This document shows, one piece after another, positions 27,004 to 32,275 of a stretch of DNA of 32,275 nt. This DNA is from an uncultured Pelagibacteraceae bacterium (GTDB lineage Bacteria > Pseudomonadota > Alphaproteobacteria > Pelagibacterales > Pelagibacteraceae). The position numbers and the translations under genes are program-made. Position 1 is the first letter of the stretch. Each line of letters opens with the position of its first letter. Where the stretch lies: contig CACIHQ010000013.1 in assembly GCA_902586495.1 (NCBI GenBank), positions 1 to 32,275 of the forward strand, in the 5' to 3' direction. The notes beneath the pieces were generated by a model, which saw only the letters and a list, made by a program, of their open reading frames with translations, was not told where the DNA came from and ran no database searches.

Positions 27004-28544
27004 TATAAAATCCTTGGTGCAATAAATACCAATAGCTCACTCATGGTATCAGATTTTGCTGTGCCTTTGAATAATTTCCCAACCACTGGCACGTTTTTGG
27101 CTCCAGGAACACCTTGTTTACTATTACTAATTTGATTTTTCTTTATACCACCAATAACCACGATATCTCCGTCTGCAACTAACAATCTCGTATTAATCTC
27201 CATTTTGTTTACTCCAACTGTAGCACCAGTTCTATTAGGTGTATCATTAGTAACCTGAATTTCTAGCATCACATTTCCGTCCCCAATAATATTTGGTGTA
27301 ACAATTAATTTCAAATTTGCATCGATCAATGTGTCTGCCCCTTCACCCCCAGATAAAGGAATTTGCTCACCCTGTGTGATACTTGCTTTTTGATTATCAA
27401 GCGTAAATAATTTTGGATTAGATATTGTTTTTCCTAAACCCTCTGTTTCTAGAGCATCTAATTGAAACTTTAGAACTGCAGACCCTGTTTTTCTCAGTAT
27501 TCCAATACCACTTGTTCCACCCGCAGAAAAATTAAATAAGTTATCAGTACCAGACTGATTACTAAAGGCTGCTGTGCTGTCCGTTATCGTGGCACCTTCA
27601 CCTTGAGGCGCTCCTATTGAACTATTGCCTTGAGTACCTCCAACTCTTAGCCCCTTTCTTGTATAAGCAGCTCCCATTGCTTTTCCTAACGCTTGTTCAA
27701 AAGTTGAACTTGCTTCAACAATAAATGCTTCAATTAAAACTTGCCTTGTTCTTTTATCTATTTCTCTCACAACTTTATCAACAATATCTAAATCTTTTGC
27801 TTTACCTCTAACAATTATTGATCGAGTGGTTTTTTCTTCAGTAACTTGTATTGGGGTGAAGCTTCCTGTTGTTCCTTTTGATGTAAACAGCTCTGTTATA
27901 GTAGCTTTAGCTTCTGCTGGGGTTATATAATAAAGTTTAAATATTTCTGAAACTATAGGCTCTACAGAATCTTCTAACTCTACTTTCTTTTTTACAGCCG
28001 ATGCTCTTGCAGATTTATAACTTTCCTGAGATGTTAAATTTGAAGGTGTAGAAATTCTAATTATATTATTTGATACATCTATATCAGCCGCATAACTTTT
28101 TAAATCTAATAGCGCATTAAAAGCTTTATCCCATGGAACATCTGTTAATTCTGCACTTACTGAGCCTGCAACTTCATCTCCAACTAAAATATTTATATCA
28201 CCTACTTCCGCCATTAGACCCATCGCTTCTTTAAAATCTAAATTCTTAAATTTAAATGAAACGTTTTGTTTTAAAGTTTCAAATTCATCTGAAATTAATA
28301 AGTAATTTTTCTCTTTTACTGATGAAATTTGTTTTCTTTTTTGAAGTTTTATAACATCTCCCTCAACAGGTATTGGTCCCATTTCAGCACTTTTTTCTAA
28401 TTCCTTTTTTCCAATTTTTTTTACATCTTGTTTGATAAGTGGAGTATCATGTTTAAATTGTTTGTTCGCAAATTTTTCTGCACATCCTGTTAAAAATAAA
28501 AAAATTATTGAGGGTAAAATCAAAAATAAATTGTATTTTTTCAC
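27003..28544 (-). CDS. pilQ: Lipoprotein secretin (PilQ/MshL family)
   Basis: Outer-membrane pore through which the pilus exits. The open frame extends to a TTG at 28562, but I prefer the GTG at 28542-28544 (513 residues): AAAGG lies ten bases upstream and the start gives a clean lipoprotein signal with lipobox LTGC, just after the pilP stop. Domains are an N0/STN-like part (FKFKNLDFKEAMGLMAEVGDINILV), one N1-type domain (EIFKLYYITPAEAKATI) and the secretin core (LIEAFIVEASSTFEQALG, ISNPKLFTLDNQKASITQGEQIP, VTPNIIGDGNVMLEIQV, VVIGGIKKNQ, VPVVGKLF). The AMIN domains common in PilQ are absent; size and lipidation fit MshL better. Confidence 0.93.
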   Translation of the reverse strand: MKKYNLFLILPSIIFLFLTGCAEKFANKQFKHDTPLIKQDVKKIGKKELEKSAEMGPIPVEGDVIKLQKRKQISSVKEKNYLLISDEFETLKQNVSFKFKNLDFKEAMGLMAEVGDINILVGDEVAGSVSAELTDVPWDKAFNALLDLKSYAADIDVSNNIIRISTPSNLTSQESYKSARASAVKKKVELEDSVEPIVSEIFKLYYITPAEAKATITELFTSKGTTGSFTPIQVTEEKTTRSIIVRGKAKDLDIVDKVVREIDKRTRQVLIEAFIVEASSTFEQALGKAMGAAYTRKGLRVGGTQGNSSIGAPQGEGATITDSTAAFSNQSGTDNLFNFSAGGTSGIGILRKTGSAVLKFQLDALETEGLGKTISNPKLFTLDNQKASITQGEQIPLSGGEGADTLIDANLKLIVTPNIIGDGNVMLEIQVTNDTPNRTGATVGVNKMEINTRLLVADGDIVVIGGIKKNQISNSKQGVPGAKNVPVVGKLFKGTAKSDTMSELLVFIAPRIL

Positions 28545-28545
28545 T

Positions 28546-29049
28546 TTATTTAGACCTTTCAATAATTTGATTTTTAAAATTAATTGCTAATAAATTTTCA
28601 TTATTATCAAACACTGCTTCCCTATTATTTATAGCGACCAATTGAACACCAGGACTAAGTTCCTCAAATAAAGAAATGTTAATCACTTCTCCATTTTCAT
28701 CAATCAGAGATGCAAAACCTTTATCATTCTCAGATGTCATTACACCTACCAACTTAAATTTGTATAGGCTCATATTATTTTCAAGCTCTTCAGGATTATC
28801 AGATAAAATTTTAGATCCACCAGTGAGTGAACTATCTCCAACAAACGGATCATTTAAAGGTAAAGGTTCCTCATTATTAATTTCTGATGCTATATTAGCT
28901 TGGGTGTTAGCTTGTTTCTCTTTAACTTTTTGATTTATTTCTTTTGCTCTTTCAATAATGTTTTGCTCTGAATCATGGCTATCTGCATAAGATTGAGCAC
29001 TAAGCAACAAAGATAAAATTAAAAACGATATTATTTTAAAAAAATTCAT
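28546..29049 (-). CDS. pilP: PilP-like type IV pilus periplasmic protein
   Basis: Exported protein of about 167 residues. The frame reaches a TTG at 29064, but the ATG at 29047-29049 starts a clear signal peptide (MNFFKIISFLILSLLLSAQS, ending SYADS). A flexible Glu/Asn/Gln-rich segment follows, then PLNDPF and a small beta domain (FKLVGVMTSENDKGFASLIDENGEV ... LSPGVQLVAINNREAVF), the pattern of PilP/GspC homology-region domains that tie the inner-membrane complex to the secretin. It overlaps pilO by 14 bases and ends one base before the preferred secretin start. The position between pilO and the secretin matches the standard pilMNOPQ order. Confidence 0.8.
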   Translation of the reverse strand: MNFFKIISFLILSLLLSAQSYADSHDSEQNIIERAKEINQKVKEKQANTQANIASEINNEEPLPLNDPFVGDSSLTGGSKILSDNPEELENNMSLYKFKLVGVMTSENDKGFASLIDENGEVINISLFEELSPGVQLVAINNREAVFDNNENLLAINFKNQIIERSK

Positions 29050-29725
29050 TTGGTAAACCAACAATAGTTAATGTTCCTTTCGCTTTTATCGCTCCAGTTG
29101 AATCTTTACTTTTTACAACACTTATGGTCTCTTTGTCAAAATTTAACATCTTATTAGATAAAGAAACTGCTCTTTTAAACTTTATATAACCTATGAAACT
29201 CCCATCTATTTCGAATTGAACCGGAATTAAATAATATGCAACATTAGCCATCTTTTTTGCCTTATTTTTTTTACCTCCCTTTTTTTTCTTCTTACCAGCA
29301 GCTGCAGCAAGAGCGTCTGCTTTCAAAACTGGCTTAATTTTCTTTTTTTCAATTTTTGTTATTACTAAATCATTTAAAGTCGCAAATTCGCTAAGCGATT
29401 GATAGAGACCTTCAACTTCAGCTTTACTATGAAACAAGCTCGAGTATTTTTCATATCTTGGTCTAAGTTTTTTAATTTTAGCTTTCATCGATTTAATATC
29501 ACTCAAATTTTTTTGGGTTTCTTGCTTCTTTATATTCATATCCTCTATTTGAACTTTTTTCTTTTCAACTATTGGATTTATAACGGCGTAATAAATTATT
29601 AAAAAAATTATTAATCCTCCAAAACCAATACCTATTTTTATTAAAGTTTTTTTATCTGCAAATTTTAGAATTTGTTCTTTTAAATCTTCGATATTTAAAT
29701 TTTTTAAATCAATATTTGCCATCAT
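29036..29725 (-). CDS. pilO: PilO-like type IV pilus inner-membrane protein
   Basis: A 229-residue bitopic protein: a cytoplasmic start, one membrane helix (about residues 30-49, IKIGIGFGGLIIFLIIYYAV), a coiled coil (55-95) and a periplasmic ferredoxin-like domain (YYLIPVQFEIDGSFIGYIKF). PilO pairs with PilN and helps align the platform with the secretin. An unusual Ala/Lys-rich insert (about residues 138-160, AAAAGKKKKKGGKKNKAKK) interrupts the periplasmic domain. Its start ATG shares a base with the stop of the PilM-PilN gene (TAATG). Confidence 0.85.
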   Translation of the reverse strand: MMANIDLKNLNIEDLKEQILKFADKKTLIKIGIGFGGLIIFLIIYYAVINPIVEKKKVQIEDMNIKKQETQKNLSDIKSMKAKIKKLRPRYEKYSSLFHSKAEVEGLYQSLSEFATLNDLVITKIEKKKIKPVLKADALAAAAGKKKKKGGKKNKAKKMANVAYYLIPVQFEIDGSFIGYIKFKRAVSLSNKMLNFDKETISVVKSKDSTGAIKAKGTLTIVGLPNEFF

Positions 29726-31398
29726 TAACCTTTCTTAATTGTTACAAAAACTCTAAATCCTTTCATTGATGCCCCACCCTTTGATCTTTTAGGAAGTCTC
29801 ATTGATGATAAAGATGCTTGTGATACGAGTTTTTGTTTTCCTAAATTCTCAATAAATTTTAAAATATCCTGATCTGATGCAGCTACACCTTGAATAGTAA
29901 TTCTATTTTTACCGTTATAATCGACCTTATCAAATCTTACCCTTTTAGGTACACTTGAAGCAATTTGAGCTAGAACTCTATAGGTTAGTTCTTTGTTGGA
30001 TTTCAAAGTTTTGCTTAATCTTAAAGAGGTTTGAATTCTACCTAATTCTTTTTTAACAGCTTTTATTTGTTTTACAGATTTAGAATGTTCAACTTTTACT
30101 TTAGCGTAATCTGTTAATTTTTTGTTATATGAATAAATATTCCAAAACGACATTCCAAATAAAATTAAATAAATCCCGACAACTAAGCCGACCGCTCCTT
30201 TAAACGCAAAGCCAGAAATAGCTTTCATCTTTTTTTGTTTCATCATGCTTGATCTATTAGGAAGCAAGTTAATATTTTTGACAGCAGTGACAAATTTATA
30301 GTAGCCAAAAACATCGAGCTTTCTAAATGCTAAACCGATTGCGGTAGTCAAATAGGATTTATTTTGTTTTTGATCTATAATTGCTTGGAATTGAGTAGGA
30401 ATTTTTAAGCCTTCAGTCGGATCAAGTGTGTTAAATCCAACATTTAATAAAAACTTTCTAAAACTTCCTAAATATTCATCAACATTTTCAATATCTGAAA
30501 CTACTTTGATATTTCTTATTCTTTTTTCATATTTTGTTTCAAAATCCTGAACTGCTTGTTTTACTTGAGTTACGTAACGCCTTACAAGTGCCTCTTTCTC
30601 CTCTGCATCTTGAGAACCTTGTAGAATTTTTCTATCCTGCCCTCTAATGAAAATATCAGTAATTATTGGATTGTTTTCATAAAGTATCATTAGATAATTT
30701 TCATCTAATCCAAATTCTAAAACTGCAGTTAAATTTGCATCTTCAGTCTTGTTGGTTAATTGATTTACTTGATCAACCGCAGATTTAAGAGCAAAACATT
30801 TAACATCAATAATTACAGGATTAAGACCGGCATTTTTAATTATTGATGTGTAACTATTTATGTCTGAGAGTTTTGAGGCGACAAATAAAATGTCCATTGT
30901 ATTTTCCTTTTGATTTCTGCTTATTACCTGGTGGAAAATAGAATAATCTTCTAGATTATCTGTAAGTTGAACTAAATTTTCCCATAAAGAATTTGTTTCA
31001 ATTGCTTTTTCTAACTCTTCGTCTTTCATTAATGGAGCAGTTACAACTCTTATAATTGCACTTGTAACCGGAATCGCAATTGCAGCATTAGCTGTTGTAA
31101 TTTTTGATTTTTGTATTGCAAGACTTAACTCCTCCGAAAATTTATCCGAATTTTCAATTGGACTAGTGTCATCCGTAATTTCTACTGGGTGAATATATAA
31201 TTTTTCTAATACCCATTGATTTGCTTTATTGCTAGTGACTTGTACTAATCTAATTTCATTGTTAAAAAGTTGTACTCCTAAAATTTCCTCGCCTTTAACG
31301 GAAGATTTTCCTAATTTAGATTTAAAAAAGTTTTCAAATTTAGATTTGAAATTTCCCATCTTACCTTTGTTAAATGAAGTCAATGAAGATTTTGTCAA
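29725..31398 (-). CDS. Fused PilM-PilN type IV pilus assembly protein
   Basis: A 557-residue single protein joining two usually separate parts. Residues about 40-350 are PilM-like, actin-fold (EILGVQLFNNEIRLVQV, AAIAIPVTSAIIRVV, PVIIDVKCFALKSAV, TAVLEFGLDENYLMIL). From about 365 comes PilN: the NINLLPNR motif, one membrane helix (about 398-420), a coiled coil, and a small periplasmic domain (KRVRFDKVDYNGKNRITIQGVAASDQDILKFIENL). In most systems free PilM docks on the NLLP motif of PilN; here they are covalently tied. The first codon is TTG at 31398, just after the upstream stop. An in-frame ATG at 31357-31359 with AAGG nearby is an equally possible start. Confidence 0.88.
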   Translation of the reverse strand: MTKSSLTSFNKGKMGNFKSKFENFFKSKLGKSSVKGEEILGVQLFNNEIRLVQVTSNKANQWVLEKLYIHPVEITDDTSPIENSDKFSEELSLAIQKSKITTANAAIAIPVTSAIIRVVTAPLMKDEELEKAIETNSLWENLVQLTDNLEDYSIFHQVISRNQKENTMDILFVASKLSDINSYTSIIKNAGLNPVIIDVKCFALKSAVDQVNQLTNKTEDANLTAVLEFGLDENYLMILYENNPIITDIFIRGQDRKILQGSQDAEEKEALVRRYVTQVKQAVQDFETKYEKRIRNIKVVSDIENVDEYLGSFRKFLLNVGFNTLDPTEGLKIPTQFQAIIDQKQNKSYLTTAIGLAFRKLDVFGYYKFVTAVKNINLLPNRSSMMKQKKMKAISGFAFKGAVGLVVGIYLILFGMSFWNIYSYNKKLTDYAKVKVEHSKSVKQIKAVKKELGRIQTSLRLSKTLKSNKELTYRVLAQIASSVPKRVRFDKVDYNGKNRITIQGVAASDQDILKFIENLGKQKLVSQASLSSMRLPKRSKGGASMKGFRVFVTIKKG

Positions 31399-31399
31399 A

Positions 31400-32170
31400 T
31401 TATTTGCAAAAGAAGGTTTTTTTTAATTTTATATCTTTTAATTTACCAAAAATATTTGCTAGCTTAGCTTTGGCATCATCAGTTTTTACTGGCTCAACTT
31501 TTTCATCCGAAGGTGCTGCAGTCGTTTGTGCTTGGGTTATAGCTTCATTGGTCTGACTTGACTTAGTTGAAACTGATGAAACAGGTTTTGTATCTTCCTC
31601 AACAGAAGTTTGAGATTGAACTGTTTCAGGTTGATTTTGATTTTCAATATTTTTTATTTGCTCGGCCTGTTTTTTTATTTTTTCACTTTCTGCTTGTACA
31701 TCATCAAACCATTTTTCTAGGATTGGTATTGCTTCATCTAAATTGGTTGTGCCTGAGGACGAAATTTTTTGTTTTCCATCAATATAAAGTCTCCCTACCC
31801 AATTTTTTGATTTTAATTCACCTTTATATTTGTCTTGCCGAACATAAATGTGTAGTCTTCCATCTTTTTTGTGAATGACTTGGTGGCTTGATCCAACATT
31901 TTCATCTTTTATTTGGTTTGAAACCTCTGAAGTTTCAAAATTATCAATTGTTTGATCATTATTTTGTGCACTAACATCATCGTTTGGCTCATTATTCTGA
32001 TTTTCTACTGAAGATGTTTGATTTTCCAAATTTTCTTGAGGCGGTGTCTCTTCACTTTCTATTTTTACATCTTCAGATTGAATTTTTTCCTCAACTGAAG
32101 ATTGATTTTCACTTTCAAAGGTACTTTCCTCATCATTTAGTATTTTTTTATCGTCCTCTTGATCACTCAT
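31400..32170 (-). CDS. Acidic low-complexity protein with a small central domain, first in pilus operon
   Basis: A 256-residue protein with no signal peptide or membrane helix. The first ~95 residues are Glu/Asp/Asn/Gln/Ser-rich and likely disordered. Residues about 103-158 form the only ordered part: HKKDGRLHIYVRQDKYKG, WVGRLYIDGKQKI, SSSGTTNLDEAIPILEKWFDD. The three strands and helix resemble the N-terminal arm-type or AP2-like DNA-binding domains of tyrosine integrases, but no catalytic integrase domain exists. The tail is again Gln/Thr/Ser-rich, closing with a basic helix (LANIFGKLKDIKLKK). It ends one base before the PilM-PilN TTG start, so it leads the operon. The function is unknown. 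Confidence 0.65.
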   Translation of the reverse strand: MSDQEDDKKILNDEESTFESENQSSVEEKIQSEDVKIESEETPPQENLENQTSSVENQNNEPNDDVSAQNNDQTIDNFETSEVSNQIKDENVGSSHQVIHKKDGRLHIYVRQDKYKGELKSKNWVGRLYIDGKQKISSSGTTNLDEAIPILEKWFDDVQAESEKIKKQAEQIKNIENQNQPETVQSQTSVEEDTKPVSSVSTKSSQTNEAITQAQTTAAPSDEKVEPVKTDDAKAKLANIFGKLKDIKLKKTFFCK

Positions 32171-32190
32171 AATTTAATTTTTACATTTTC

Positions 32191-32244
32191 TCTAACACAA
32201 TTTAACGAATCTCTAACACAAAAATACAATTTAGTCTAACACAA
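32191..32244 (-). repeat. Three direct repeats TTGTGTTAGA upstream of the pilus operon
   Basis: The ten-base unit TCTAACACAA (plus strand) occurs exactly at 32191-32200, 32212-32221 and 32235-32244. Spacing from start to start is 21 and 23 bases, about two helical turns, so bound proteins would sit on one face of the DNA. The array ends 20 bases before the first ATG of the operon. It may be an operator or activator array; no convincing -10/-35 pair could be picked among the repeats. Confidence 0.6.
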
Positions 32245-32275
32245 AATTCAAAATTATGTGTTCAAAATGAGTTAT

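Overview
The window looks like chromosomal DNA of an AT-rich (roughly 30% G+C by eye), streamlined marine alphaproteobacterium, most likely Pelagibacterales (SAR11)-like. The basis is the yqeY-dnaG-rpoD operon lying divergent to carAB, very short intergenic spaces, many lysine/asparagine/isoleucine-rich proteins and an encoded tRNA CCA end. The lineage is an inference from layout and composition; no rRNA is present.

Region 1 (1-9655) is housekeeping. On the minus strand yqeY, dnaG, rpoD, a tRNA-Val(GAC) gene and a family 2 glycosyltransferase are packed with tiny gaps. On the plus strand carA and carB overlap. Two essential genes are interrupted by one extra base in a homopolymer: rpoD (nine A in the coding strand, 2648-2656) and carA (seven T, 5579-5585). 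Removing one base in each restores a normal full-length protein, so sequencing or assembly error is the simplest reading. The tRNA has a perfect stem set but very unusual D- and T-loops, and DnaG has lost three of the four usual zinc ligands.

Region 2 (9657-21691, all minus strand) is a cell-surface and signalling block. It holds two paralogous beta-propeller proteins with C-terminal beta barrels (autotransporter-like), a CHASE2 sensor with a PP2C/SpoIIE-type phosphatase domain, a secreted FecR-domain protein with a very long lysine-rich tail, a TPR plus outer-membrane barrel protein, an ammonium transporter fused to a second SpoIIE-type phosphatase, and a small lipoprotein.

Region 3 (21806-32275) is type IV pilus-like. 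Two prepilins (minus) are followed by a divergent plus-strand operon of two tandem STAS anti-sigma-factor antagonists and one RsbW/SpoIIAB-type kinase. It converges on a minus-strand assembly operon reading: an acidic protein of unknown function, a PilM-PilN fusion, PilO, PilP, a lipoprotein secretin, the PilB/GspE ATPase and the PilC/GspF platform protein. No retraction ATPase (PilT) and no prepilin peptidase are in the window.

The most interesting reading joins regions 2 and 3. Two membrane sensor phosphatases (one ammonium-channel based, one CHASE2 based), two STAS antagonists and one switch kinase form a complete two-input partner-switching set. It sits among adhesin-like surface proteins, pilins and pilus assembly genes, and no dedicated alternative sigma factor is visible. 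What the kinase controls cannot be read from this DNA.
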